Positions 31,236 through 41,994 of a stretch of 64,000 bases of DNA are shown one piece after another; position 1 is the stretch's first letter, and each line of letters opens with the position of its first letter. The notes beneath the pieces are model-generated. The model saw only the letters and a program-made list of their open reading frames with translations, ran no database searches and had not been told where the DNA came from. Both the position numbers and the translations under genes were made by a program. Location: assembly GCF_023078275.1 (NCBI RefSeq), contig NC_062979.1, positions 21,681,848 to 21,745,847 of the forward strand, given 5' to 3'. This stretch comes from Leguminivora glycinivorella (taxonomy: Eukaryota > Arthropoda > Insecta > Lepidoptera > Tortricidae).

Positions 31236-31239
31236 CCAT

Positions 31240-31870
31240 TTCTCAACCGATTAATGTATATGACCCGCACATTCAGTATCGAAATTAGCAGATCAAAATA
31301 CTACTTCAGACGTAGTCATTATGAAAATACTATACAAAAAAAAATTATGTCTGTACACAGAAAAAAAAAACACTGTATTTTCCGACTGCGAACAACTGTA
31401 CCGACAGTTCGCAGTCAGAAAATTCAATGTTTTGTTTTCTCTGTTTAGAAAAAATATTTAGTAAGTCAGATACCTACATATTAGTGCGTTGTTTCGTCTC
31501 TTTACTATCGATGCTGACTGCAGAATGAAGTACAGTGAGCTGCAAAAGTGCATAGCGAATTTATCAATGAATTCATTCATAATTTCGTCATGCAATTTCG
31601 CAGCTGATTGTACATACGTATATGAATTAAATTCTTCGTTGATCGGTCTAATATAGTAAAATATTGGTTGTTAGAAATGATAGGCACATCTTTAACTACC
31701 GAAACACACGACTGGTGAAACCTTGGCATAGATATAAAGGATAACATCTGATCAGAATACCATTCATGATTACGTCAATGGCGAATAACGATGTCAATTT
31801 AATCGAGGTTGGCCATACAATTTTAGAGTTCTGTAGGGAGCCAATTTTTTTTTTATTATTATTATAAAAT
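31240..31870. other. No clear element
   Basis: Around 31370-31440, CACTGTATTTTCCGACTGCG and its approximate complement CGCAGTCAGAAAATTCAATG form an imperfect hairpin about GAACAACTGTACCGACAGTT. Nothing else is supported. Confidence 0.4.
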
Positions 31871-31877
31871 ATGGGCT

Positions 31878-31965
31878 TACTCTTGACCACAGACTAGCCA
31901 AAGGCAAAGACGTGGCCTACGATGGAGTGAGCTCGCCCAGAAGATGCCTGTTCACTCTTGATTTG
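31878..31965 (-). mobile_element. LINE C-terminus fragment
   Basis: The minus strand has TGAACAGGCATCTTCTGGGC, GAGCTCACTCCATCGTAGGC and CACGTCTTTGCCTTTGGCTA. It matches 1030-1085 and 46270-46345. It lies next to an inverse Helitron-type element. Confidence 0.45.
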
Positions 31966-32017
31966 AAGGTTGCCGGGTTATATGAGCTCGGAAATATAGC
32001 CGAAAATTTAAAGAAAA

Positions 32018-32196
32018 CTAGCTTTGGCCCGCGGCTTTGCTCGCGTTAGAAAGAGACAAAAAGTAGCCTCTGTTACTCTCCATCCCTTCAACTATCTCCA
32101 CTTAAAAAATCACGTCAATTCGTCGCTCGGTTTTGCCGTGAAAAGCGTACAAACAAACAGACACACACACTTTCCCATTTATAATATTAGTATGGA
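32018..32196 (-). mobile_element. Short non-autonomous Helitron-type element
   Basis: On the minus strand it starts TCCATACTAATATTATAAAT, has GTGTGTGTCTGTTTGTTTGT, TTTTTTAAGTGGAGATAGTT and TACTTTTTGTCTCTTTCTAA, then a hairpin (CGCGAGCAAAGCCGCG) and CTAG at the end. It is the best preserved member of the group at 6753-6927, 49574-49735 and 63037-63235. Confidence 0.82.
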
Positions 32197-32467
32197 TATA
32201 TTTGGTTAGTGACTGCAACACCAGCCAGATTTCTCTAATCCACCATATTTGCGACAAAATCCACCTTAAAATACCTGAACATCGGAAGTATAACGAAATA
32301 GATTTGCGATATAATTTAAGTATTGACATCAAGCAGCGTACTCTTTAGTGTCATCTGTTGTGCGATTTTGCATCTTCAATTTCTTTGGCCTTGTATACGA
32401 CTTTTACCCATGCAGTTGATGGAACCACGCTCCGAACAAAACCGCCAATGAGATAGATGGACCGTTA

Positions 32468-32748
32468 AGCCTCTGCCACACATAAAGCGTTTTGATAGCG
32501 TAGCGTTAGCGAAGTGTCAGCGGAGCGCAATGATAGCGGTGCGCCGGATGAACGCTGGCGTTCCGCTCGCAATCTGCGCGCATTCCGCTCGCAATCCGCA
32601 CGCATTCAGCTCGTAATCCACGCTCGTTAGTTCCCGCCGGCGTCCGCTGGGCGCAACACCAGCGTTTGTCCGGCGCACCACTATCATTGCGCTCCACTAA
32701 CGCTCCGCCTACGCTCTCAAAACGCGCATGTGTGGCCGAACTTTTAAA
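32468..32748. mobile_element. GC-rich MITE-like element with inverted ends
   Basis: The left end CTCTGCCACACATAAAGCGT then TTTGATAGCGTAGCG pairs imperfectly with the right end CGCTCTCAAAACGCGCATGT then GTGGCCGA. The interior is rich in GCTCGCAATCCGC-type short repeats (32565-32620) and is much more GC-rich than its surroundings. Open frames within it are chance. Confidence 0.6.
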
Positions 32749-32749
32749 G

Positions 32750-33955
32750 CTAACATAGAATAGGTAATGGTAGCTTATCAAACCGTTGATCACCACGACC
32801 GCGTTGTCAAGAGTGACACTACGGAAAAGAATACGAATTTATGGTGCATTTTCTAAATATCTACCCTCGTAAAACATAGAAAATGTGCACAGACACGTAG
32901 CCATGTCTTCTCAATCTTGCGTAATCACGCCATAATTAAAAGAAGGCATTTTCAAGAAGCCCGCACAAAGCAAACCATACCTTTAATAGGCCCGGTGCCT
33001 CGTAAACTTAATCTCGGAACCATAACTTTAATAGTCTCATTTATACGTGATAAAGCGGCCTATAAAAAATCAATGTCTCATGTAGCTAAAGCTTTTAGGC
33101 TGGGAGGACGTTGTGAAAATACTAAATCAGTTTCTTAAAGATTAGGTACTCTGTTTTCTGTTTGTATGCTACTTTTAATTTGTTGGGTACTAATCAATCT
33201 TTTCGATGTTAATAATTTTTAAATGATTCTCAAATAAGCCTAGAGAATATTTCACTAATTGACAATGTAAGTAACTCAGGTAAAATATTTTTTGACTTAA
33301 AAAATTCAATTTAAAAAAATATTATAAAATAAATGCTACATCAGTGAAATAGCACTTCAGTTTCACGCTGAAGCTATTTTTCACACGTTTTTCAGGTATA
33401 AATACTTTTAAAAAACACCGTTCGTCCTTTGTGTTAAATAAACTTGCGAAAAACTTGTACCACACTGAATCACAATGTGTTGTCACTCCATGACAATGAT
33501 CGTTTTGTACCAGTATTTGTCATCATGATTTTTTGCGATCGCCTCCCAGCCTACCAATTCTAAATCGGATACAATTGAAGCTCGCTTACGTGACCGAGGA
33601 GAATCGGTCGAATTGATACTACAAAGGGGGACTTACGGCTGTTTAATATGCGTTTTAAAATCTTGTAGGTCACCGAGGGACTTAAATTGAATTTGTAGAT
33701 CGAAGAAAGTTGCTTTGTATGGAATAAAACGCCTCTCTGGTGAGTTATTGGATTGAAAATGTATCGAGTACTTTCTCTAGATTCAGCTGTCAGTGGATGG
33801 TGGACGTTCAATTAGTCAAGTCTAGAAGGAAAGTAAAGGTCTTTGATGGAAGTACAGAAGATTTGACATGCTTTCGGAATGTGACTTGAGAGCAATTTTT
33901 TTTTTTATTTTTTTTTTTTGCTATTTTTTTTTTTTTGACTGTACAGTCAGCATCA
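32750..33955. other. No recognised element
   Basis: An open frame at 32917-33138 (73 codons) and one at 33560-33811 (-) show no motif. T-rich runs dominate 33895-33936. Confidence 0.35.
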
Positions 33956-34456
33956 TAAGCCAGGTTTAGACGAGCAATTAAATTTGCAGAAGTTGACTTC
34001 CACGAGTGACTTGCGTCGTGTAAACAGCTAACTTCTGTATTTTTTCAACTTTCGCTAGCTTGCTGCAAGCTCTGCGTGTAAACATCAAAAAATAGACTCG
34101 GCAAGTAACTTCTGCAATTATCGTAGGTTGTACAACTTGCACGTTTAGACGAGCAATGAAACTTGCAGAACAATACTTTTGCAATGTAATGTCCATGTGT
34201 AAACAGTCGCTGCAAGTTGACTTCTTGCAAGTTTTACAACTTGCAACACTTGCCGCAAGTACAACGTGTAAACACATTTTAGATATCCCTGCAATAACTT
34301 CTGTGTTTATTTTGTCGACGGAATAAAGTTTTCTTGCTGGCATGTCGGATAGAAAAGTTTAGATCCGTGACAAAGTCATCAAATTGATATCGCACTATGA
34401 GCAACATGGATAATTATGGGACACAAAGTGTAGATTATCGAAACAAAATTAGGAAA

Positions 34457-35020
34457 AAAAACCGGCCAAGAGCGTGTCGGGCTCTGAGTAAACCTTTATT
34501 AATTTTTAAATACCTATCCAACAATATATCACATGTTGGGGTTGGAATGAAAAAAAATATCAGCCCCCACTTTACATGTAGAGGGGGTACCCTAATAAAC
34601 AAGGATCGTTAACTGCGAGCGAAATCCATTGAAGTACTAGGGTTGCTAACTGGTTGTCATACGTCATTTCAATGAATTTCGCTCGCAGTTAACGATCCTT
34701 GCTAATAAAACATTTTTTCCATTTTTTATTTTCGCACTTTGTTGGCGTGATTGATATACATATTGGTACCAAATTTCAGCTTTCTAGTGCTAACGGTTAC
34801 GGACGGACGGACGGACGGACAGACAGACATGGCGAAACTATAAGGGTAGGGTAGTTGACTACGGAACCCTAAAAACAGCTTTGCTGCAGCTAATCTAGCA
34901 GCAAAAAGCAGGCAGCAAAAATTGTTTTGAACTTGATAGGTTCAGTAGTTTTTGAGAAAAATACGGAAAACTACGGAACCCTACACTGAGCGTGGCCCGA
35001 CACGCTCTTATCCGGTTTTT
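34457..35020. mobile_element. Rearranged copy of the CCGGCCAAGAGCGTGTCGGGC repeat, inserted in the element at 33958-35532
   Basis: It starts AAAAACCGGCCAAGAGCGTG and ends with the inverted CACGCTCTTATCCGGTTTTT. The first part (34495-34855, less the MITE) matches the complement of 63240-63525. The last part (34915-35017) matches 63680-63780 directly. So the two halves lie in opposite relative orientation compared with the other copy. It includes a GGAC/GACA microsatellite at 34802-34830. Confidence 0.75.
34600..34701. mobile_element. 102-bp hAT-like MITE with 8-bp target duplication
   Basis: CTAATAAA at 34592-34599 and 34702-34709 is an exact 8-bp duplication. The termini CAAGGATCGTTAACTGCGAG and complement are inverted over about 33 bp with one mismatch. 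The empty site is seen in the sister repeat near 63421-63435 (CATTTTTT... TTTTATTAGGGTACC), confirming the insertion. Confidence 0.9.
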
Positions 35021-35029
35021 ACAATTTTT

Positions 35030-35256
35030 TTATACCGTGAAGGTTCTTCTTCTCGTAGTTCGATTAATAAATTGCGTTGTATTCCTATAACATCTCGTCT
35101 TAAAATCCAATCTTTTACCCCCTTCCGATTCTTCCGTGTTTTCTTCCCAACTACTATTATTATCGCCGCAGATGCACGCATTTTACTATGAGCGGGCATT
35201 TTTAATTTGTAAATACTTGTGGTATAATCGCCAACACACTTATCCCATTTAAACAC
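35030..35256 (-). pseudogene. Possible PIF/Harbinger transposase N-terminal fossil
   Basis: A minus-strand frame starting MFKWDKCVGDYTTSIYKLKM runs to the edge of the inserted repeat. Its RKGVKDWILRRDVIGIQRNL and LLIELREEEPSRYKKIVK segments resemble the conserved opening of Harbinger nucleases (a WxxRR motif, then LxxELxxEDPxxFxxxxR). The catalytic DDE part is absent. The host element's 3-bp ATA flank would fit a Harbinger-like 3-bp duplication. This is motif memory only, so the assignment is tentative. Confidence 0.4.
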
Positions 35257-35719
35257 GTATGCAAGAACTTGCCAGGAAGATCTTGCTAATAACTTCTAAA
35301 AAAGACTTGCGACAGAAAAATTGCAGGTAGTCTAAACAGATCAACGATTTGATGCAACAAAAGTTACCACAAGTTATTGCTAATATAAACAGTCCTGCAA
35401 AATCTTCCAGCAAGAACTTGCTTGTCAGCTTGCAGATGTAACTTGTGCTACAAAAATTGCATGTAGTGTAAACAAAAACGCAAGTTATTGCTCAATTTAT
35501 TGCAGCAAGAACTTGCTCGTCTAAACCTGGCTATACATCATAGTCGTACGACTATGATGATCACAGCCATTTCTTAATTTTTTTTTTTTAGGTAGTGGAA
35601 TATTATTCTTAATCTTAATATTGGTTTCTAAATTGTTATAAATCCAGACATTCAAGATCCTCAAAGAAACGTTACTTCTTTTAAACATACATAAATACTT
35701 GTACATTGTATGTACATGC

Positions 35720-36500
35720 AATCACGCCTGTAGACAGGCAAAGCACGTGAACTACTCAAGTTCATTGCCACTCTTGGCAAAAAGGGGTTGAAAGATAACG
35801 AAATTGGGACATTGCAGTGACACAATTGAACCCATATCCCACAGTCGACTTCTACGACACCAAAAAAAAAATCAAAAAAATCAAAAATAATTTATTCAGC
35901 AAATAGGCCACAGGGGCACTTTTACACGTCACATGTTACATTGGTATTTAAAAAATATTTAAAATTGAGTTGAAATTACAATTGATACTATTATATACCA
36001 ATTCTAAGTTCTAACTAAAGTTAACTCTATACAATTAATTAGAGATGTAGAAGGTCTCTAAAGGTCTCAATTACAACCAAGAACTACACTAAATTTTAAT
36101 ATAAAAAGTACAAATACAAAAAAAAAGTCTAAAATTACTTTAGAGGTGCAAATGACTCTAAATGTAACAACTAAAAATAAAATTTATATCTAATTCTCCT
36201 TAGAGATGTATATGGTCTCCATGAGTTAAAATCATATATTTAAAATATTCACTAAAAGAAAGGAAACAAACGACAACCGAACAAAGTGTCCTAATTTAAT
36301 AAAAATTTGAATTAAAGTTACTAAGTTATAACAGCCCCAGTAAGCTTAAACAGACCGGTCTTCACAGACGGCACCCGTTCACGAGTATGACGCGTATCTC
36401 AGCCATCGCCTCCCTCAACCTTTATTCGGGAAGGTGGCGACCCGATCACCCACGGGAAGAAAGGGGGTGTGGAAATCTTTAACCCGTCACCACATGGGCA
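35720..36500 (-). mobile_element. LINE 3' region fragment (minus), split by another insertion
   Basis: On the minus strand, 36451-36500 (TTTCCACACCCCCTTTCTTC then CCGTGGG) continues into 35720-35865 (TGTCGTAGAAGTCGACTGTG, GGATATGGGTTC, TGGCAATGAACTTGAG, CAGGCGTGATTGCATGTACA). Together they match 47330-47560, which is uninterrupted. The split at about 35866 and 36450 is bordered by CACC on both sides. Confidence 0.7.
35866..36450 (-). mobile_element. Truncated retroposon inserted in the LINE fragment
   Basis: Read on the minus strand it runs from GATCGGGTCGCCACCTTCCC through AT-rich sequence to AATAAATTATTTTTGATTTT and a T-rich TTTTTTGATTTTTTTTT end. A T-rich (TTTTTGA) end with an upstream AATAAA and a short CACC flank suggests a 5'-truncated non-LTR copy. 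No coding part was recognised. Confidence 0.5.
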
Positions 36501-36504
36501 AAAG

Positions 36505-37225
36505 CCTACAGAACTCAATTCATATGAGTTTCCTTCAAAACGCTCTTCAACTTATGACTGATAGACTTTACTTCAAATAATAACGTTTCTAAGAAAAACG
36601 TTTAGATATGTATCGGATAAGACAGAATTAAAGTGTCATATCATATCTAAATATGATTTGAAAGTTCGAATCGGTCACAGGCTAGTTTTCTATAATAATG
36701 TCTTGACCGCAGCTTGCTCGAGCGGCTACTGCGGTTGCGGGCAGACACGCGCTTTGACAAGCTTATTTAAGTAACCAGTGTTCTTTTTTTCTTCCTTTTT
36801 TAAGAAAGAAAGGAATAAATTACTTATTTGCTGTAAAATTTGAACTTAGTCTATGTAATCTTAAACTAGTACGAACTTACACCAAAGTGAATGCAACTCA
36901 GCAGATGCTGATGTTTAAGATACACTTAGTCATGGCGCTGGTTTTCAGGGCACCCATAAGTACATTAAATAAACATAATGAATTCAAGTATCAAAACTAT
37001 TTCAATAAAAGTATTTAAAAACCTACATTTATAATAAATAAAACTCAAAGTTTATTAAATGAATAAATAAAATGTCAAATGATGATGGACTATGATTATA
37101 TCCTTTTTTTTTCGGTGGGTAGGTGTCAAAATAAAAACACCTGATTTGTGTCAAATTAATTTATTACAAAAATATAGTAATTAAATATATTTTATTAATT
37201 TTTGGCCAATATTCAATAAATAACC
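36505..37225. other. No recognised content
   Basis: AT-rich sequence; a GC-richer patch at 36700-36760 (GAGCGGCTACTGCGGTTGCG) is unassigned. Confidence 0.35.
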
Positions 37226-37358
37226 ACTTAATTTCCATCATATTATGTGGACTACAGTTGTGGATGTCTACATTGTGAAATAACTGTACTGACCTGCCAT
37301 TCGACCTTTGCACTCTTACATTTCAAATTTGACACTGTCACTTGGAGCACTAAAAACT

Positions 37359-38219
37359 ATGGACACATTAACCACTGTCCTGGAGAAGCAGACGACCCTT
37401 GAAGAAACCTTCAACAAGCGGTTCCAAGAGCTTGATGAGAAATTACAGACTGCATCGCCTCAACCAAATACCACCATAAGCAGCCTTAACAAAGAGGTAA
37501 GCAGCTTTAAAAAAGATATGTCTGCCATGCTTGAGCTCCTCCGGAAACAAATCCTCAGCATTCATCGGACTGTCGATGCCATGGAGATGCGCCACCGCCG
37601 CAAGAACTTGCTACTTAGTGGGGTCCCGGAGGTCGCTGAGGAAGATGTCACAGAAACAGTGGTTTCTCTCTGCCAGATGATTCTGGCAGAGAGAAACCAC
37701 TGTTTCTGTGACATCTTCTCGGGCAGCTGATGCTGCAGCTGCCCGAGGTGACCCCGCTCTTCCATTACTGTGTGTCATAGGCTTGGATCTGGGACTAAAG
37801 GCAGGCCACGAGCCGTCCTGGTCCGCTTCAGCAATCTCCTGACTCGCAACACAGTTTGGACGAAGAAGACTGCGCTCAAGGGCTCATCTGTAGTCATGTC
37901 AGAGTTTCTCACAAAACAGCGACAAACGGTGTTCATTGAAGCTCGCAAACACTTTGGTATGCGTCGAGTGTGGACTAGAGATGGCACTATTCACATCAAA
38001 CTGGCCAGCGGAAAGAAGGAACGGCTGTCTTCAGCTGAGGAGCTTCAAGCATTGATAGAGAAGCACCCCAGCAACCTGCAGAGTTCTGCCCCCGCCGCCG
38101 AAGTGCCTGTTGAAGTGTCTGCACCTGCGCCTGCGCCTGTGGGAGCTGGAGCTCCGATACTGCCCGGCGCCATTTCTGGCACTACGGTGGATAAACGGTC
38201 TAAACGTAGTTGTAAATAG
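37359..38219 (+). pseudogene. LINE ORF1 (coiled-coil nucleic-acid-binding protein), disrupted by an inverted insertion
   Basis: ORF1 proteins bind element RNA and act as chaperones. The first ATG with good context is at 37359 (MDTLTTVLEKQTTLEETFNK), followed by a heptad-rich coiled coil to about residue 85 and the conserved RRKNLLLSGVPE block. The frame then runs into a palindrome at 37641-37718 and stops at 37728-37730. The C-terminal half resumes at about 37770 (CHRLGSGTKGRPRAVLVRFS) and continues to a Lys/Ala/Pro-rich end at 38219. The two halves are in the same frame, so the insertion adds stops rather than a net shift. The protein cannot be made intact from this copy. Confidence 0.75.
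37641..37747. repeat. Double palindrome from an inverted templated insertion
   Basis: A 37-bp arm (37641-37677, starting GAAGATGTCACAGAAACAGT) is followed 4 bp later by its perfect complement (37682-37718). Immediately after, CTCGGGCAGCT (37718-37728) pairs with AGCTGCCCGAG (37737-37747). Removing about 50 bases (37681-37730) would give a sensible ORF1 sequence with no palindrome. Confidence 0.88.
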
Positions 38220-38774
38220 AGGAAGCTTGTCGTTTTTTTTTTCTCACTATTTCTCTTAGTTTTAATAGCTGTTGTGATAGCAAACGGTATTACGTAATTT
38301 CCATTTCTTGCTCAGAAAATTTCACTTGACCGGTATTTTCACATCTTTATATTATTTTTAGGGTTTTTTTTTTCATATACCGTCTTGTGTTCGTCGTTGA
38401 TGAATTTTGTTTTGTTTCTTGACATTAATGACGGTGACATTGACATTACGTCACCCAAACGTCACGTGCGTTTTGTTATCACACATAGTTATTTTTTTAA
38501 GTTTGCTGTGACGTTGACGTTTGATTTATATTTCTTTTTAATGTATATTTTAGTGTTCAGTTCTTACTTTATTTCCTGTTGAATTGTATACTTTTTACTG
38601 TTTTCTTTTTTAAATTTGACTTTTTTTTGTGTAAATGGTTGACTGGTGGGGTAAACCGAAAGTACCCGACGAAAAGTCGATAGTTATTATTTTTACTTGT
38701 GTTTTTACGCACGTTTAATATTTATTATATATCTATATCTATTTTATATATTAGTACCTACCTGGTGAATTATT
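38220..38774 (+). other. LINE spacer between ORF1 and ORF2
   Basis: T-rich non-coding sequence. It is long for an inter-ORF gap in this group; ORF2 may begin upstream of the ATG at 38775, or this may be a rearranged part. A short frame at 38385-38582 is probably accidental. Confidence 0.4.
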
Positions 38775-41718
38775 ATGTCTGATGATGAATCGTTTCTTTC
38801 AGCATGCGACTTGTCAGCTTCTTTTCATTCCTTCAACAACAGTGTATCAGAGCCGGACACCCTCGGTTGTTGCCTTGAACGCACTTTCATAACATCCACT
38901 AAACATTTTAACGCATATCACATCAACGCGCAAAGTATCCCTAGCCACTACAACGACCTCCTTGATTCTTTTACTTCGGACAATATTAACGCTATTCTCA
39001 TTTCTGAAACTTGGCTCAAACCTACCCTCGATTCTACTTCATACAGTCTACCTGGTTTTGTGTTGCTGCGGAACGACCGCATTGGTAAACGTGGCGGAGG
39101 GGTTGCCATTTACCTCCGTAGCAATATACCATATAAAATAATTTCATCTTCTCCATCTCAGTTTTCGGGTTCTATGGAATATTTAGTGTTAGAAATAAAT
39201 ATAGGAGGGACAAAGGCCGTGCTGGGTGTAGTGTACTGTCCACCTAACACTGACTATTTCTTGGAACTTGAGACTCTTTTTACCTCTCTTAGCGTGGATT
39301 ACGAACATCAGATAATCATGGGCGATTTCAATACTGACCTTTTAAAGAACAATCTTGGACGCGTAAACTTACTGCCATCATAGAGTCTGCCGATCTCTCT
39401 GTGCTTCCCCTTTTGCCTACTCACCATAATATTGACACAGCTGACTCGTGGTTAGACCTTATTATCGTCGCATGCATGGACCGCGTGAACATGGTTGGCC
39501 AGTTCCCCGCTCCAGGTTTTTCACATCACGATCTTGTCTATGTAAGCTATCGTCTTCGACCTCCTAAGCCGCAGCGTGTAACTATCCAACTCCGCAGTTT
39601 TGCCAGACTAGACGTGCAAGCCTTACAAACCGATGCGCGCGCGGTGGACTGGTCGGCGACGTTGTTAGCTCCATCTGTTGATGAAGCGGTGGCGGCCCTT
39701 AACTCGTCAGTTCTTAAACTTTTCAATATCCATGCACCCGTGCGCACAGTAAGACTGAAGAGGCCGCCAGCGCCGTGGATCACGCGAGACGTTCGTGTTG
39801 CGATGACTAGGCGAGATCGAGCTTTTCGTAAATTTAAACGCGATCGCTGCGAGGAGAATTGGTGCCAATTTAAGGCTGCCAGAAATAAATGCAACCAGAT
39901 GGTAAGAGCAGCTAAACGTAAATTTATCCACCATAACATTGCCATGTCATCACCGGCTGACACGTGGAAATTTTTAAAATCAATCGGTATAGTTAAGTCT
40001 CCGGCTAAATTAACATCTTCAGCTTTTTCTGTAGACGATCTAAATTCTCATTTTGCAAAATCATCTTCTTTAGATTCTGTTACTAAAATAAATAGTATTG
40101 CTGAAATTAGTGCCCTGCCTTGCCTTACCACACACACTTTCTGTCTTACCCCAGCCACAGATGAGGAAATTAGAAAAGTGATAATTTCTATTAAATCGAA
40201 TGCTGTTGGCCATGATGATGTAAGTAGGACTATGATCACTTCCATTTTAGAATGTATTCTCCCGGTTATAACGCACGTTATTAACTTTTCCATGTCATCT
40301 GGGGTTTTTCCTTCGCTGTGGCGTCACGCCCATGTCATTCCACTTCCAAAAGTTTCCAACCCCAGTGCTCTCAAAGATTTTCGGCCCATTTCTATTCTTC
40401 CTTTTCTTTCAAAAATATTAGAAGCAATAGTCCATAAACAACTGTCTACTTACATCCACTCCAACCAACTGCTTACTTCACTCCAGTCCGGTTTTCGTCG
40501 TGGCCACAGTACTTCCACTGCTTTGCTGAAAGTGGTCGATGACGTGAGACTCGGTATGGACTCTTCGTTGTTAACAGTGTTAGTTCTTATCGATTTCTCA
40601 AATGCATTTAATGCTGTCAATCATGATCTGTTACTGGCCACTCTCAGGCACTTGAATGTATCTGCATCTGTGGCTGGGTGGTTTTCTTCGTATCTGGAGG
40701 ACCGCCGACAGATGGTCCGTGCTGACCGTACGACTTCTGACTGGTGCACGATTACATCTGGAGTTCCACAAGGGGGAATCCTATCACCACTTCTCTTCTC
40801 TATTTTTATCAATCTCGTTACTACTAAATTAAAATGCTCTTACCATCTGTATGCTGATGACTTGCAGCTTTACACAACAGCAGGTGTAAAAGATTTGGAT
40901 CAGGCCATTGCTGAAATTAACATGGACCTTAACCACATTTCCACTTGGTCACATTGCTTTGGCATCACAGTTAACCCAGCAAAATGCCAGGCTATATTAC
41001 TCGGCAGCCCCGCCTACTCTCTGGGGTGAACATGGCTGACTTGGTGCCAGTTCTCTTCGAGCAAGAAGTTATACCTTTTGTGTCGCAAGTGAAGAATCTG
41101 GGGCTAATAATCGACAGTAGGCTTACATGGGAACCTCAGGTGTCCGATGTTAGTCGTAGAGTGACTAACACATTGAGAGCACTCTACCGTTTTAAATATT
41201 TTCTCCCGGTCAGCACAAAAACTCTCCTCGTCCAAGCTCTTGTTCTGCCAGTACTTGATTACGCTGATGTTTGTTATTCTAATCTCACCCAAGATTCTTT
41301 GAATAAGTTAGAGCGGTTACTTAATAACTGTATTCGTTTCGTTTTTGGCCTTCGTAAGTACGACCACATCTCTTCTTTCCGCAGAATGCTCAATTGGCTT
41401 CCTATTCGAGAACGTAGGTCCCTTCGTACTTTATGTACTCTATACTCGATTCTCTTTGACCCGTCAGCCCCCGAATATCTCCGCTCGAAATTCAAATTTG
41501 ATACACCACGCCCTGGCGCTGATCTTCGTTCCTCTCGTAGTTTAAGGCTTATTGTCCCTCAACATCGTACCGGTTTTATGTCCAACTCTTTTACTGTCCA
41601 GGCAATTAGACTTTGGAACTCTCTTCCTCTCTCAATTAGACAAGCACAGACCAAATTCGCATTCAAGCGCATGTTGCGCAAGTATTTCCTTGACAAAGTT
41701 TCTTCATCGTCGTCTTAA
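38775..41718 (+). pseudogene. LINE ORF2: endonuclease and reverse transcriptase, two frameshifts
   Basis: Nicks the target and primes cDNA synthesis. The endonuclease is in the first frame (38775-39383) with YHINAQSI, ILISETWL, GKRGGGVAIYLRSN, VVYCPPN and IMGDFNTDL. Its final part (ending in the SHHDLVYVSY catalytic box) lies after the first frameshift near 39355-39365. The RT follows with SALKDFRPISILPFLSKI, SGFRRGHSTSTALLK, VLIDFSNAFNAVNH, GVPQGGILSPLLFSIFIN and the catalytic YHLYADDLQLY. A second frameshift occurs at a C4 run at about 41002-41008, where one more C would continue the frame into LLSGVNMADLVP and the C-terminal domain (LDYADVCYSNL, ending at 41718). The Cys/His-poor end is typical of CR1-like proteins. 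Confidence 0.88.
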
Positions 41719-41879
41719 TGATTCACACTAGGTATATCAATGTAAATATATATGTATGTTTATTTTTATTACGTATATATGTAAGTTTATCTTGAATATG
41801 TATAGTTTAATATTCATCTATCCATAGTTTAGGTTACAGTTTCCTTTTCCTTCTTTTTATTAAGACACTGCACCTACTT

Positions 41880-41993
41880 AATCTTTCTGGTTTAGCCCAT
41901 TGGTTGACTGGTAGAGAATGCCTTGAGGCATTAAGTCCGCCATTTGTACCTTATTTTGTTGTGCAATAAAGATTAAATAAATAAATAAATAAA
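41880..41993 (+). terminator. LINE 3' end with hairpin, polyadenylation-like signal and AAAT tail
   Basis: TTGACTGGTAGAGAATGCCT, then AGGCATT closing a small hairpin, CCGCCATTTGTACC, TGCAATAAAG and four AAAT units. This is conserved with 383-492. Confidence 0.8.
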
Positions 41994-41994
41994 T

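Larger units (their letters stand above)
33958..35532. mobile_element. DNA transposon derivative with AGCCAGGTTTAGACGAGCAA termini, nested insertions inside
   Basis: The left end AGCCAGGTTTAGACGAGCAA and the right end (complement AGCCAGGTTTAGACGAGCAA) are exact inverted copies over 20 bp, and ATA stands on both sides. Subterminal regions (33975-34330 and 35255-35515) are packed with AACTTGCA / TGCAAGTT and GTGTAAACA motifs in both orientations. The middle is interrupted by another repeat (34457-35020) which itself contains a MITE. A minus-strand reading frame at 35030-35256 resembles a transposase N-terminus. Confidence 0.75.
37250..41993 (+). mobile_element. CR1/Jockey-superfamily LINE, near full length, frames broken
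   Basis: Two open regions in the usual order (ORF1 37359-38219, ORF2 38775-41718), about 555 bp apart, then a 3' UTR with a small hairpin, TGCAATAAAG and a repeated AAAT tail ending at about 41993. The 3' end is shared with 383-492. The 5' end is set approximately; no target-site duplication was found. ORF2 carries apurinic-type endonuclease and reverse transcriptase but no RNase H, which fits the CR1/L2/Jockey group rather than R1 or I. Confidence 0.85.

Noticed and set aside
32506..32796. 96-codon minus frame in the GC-rich MITE
   Set aside because: GC-rich sequence lacks stops; the content is repeat-derived.
39547..41545. Several minus- and plus-strand frames across LINE ORF2
   Set aside because: Shadows of the reverse transcriptase frame.
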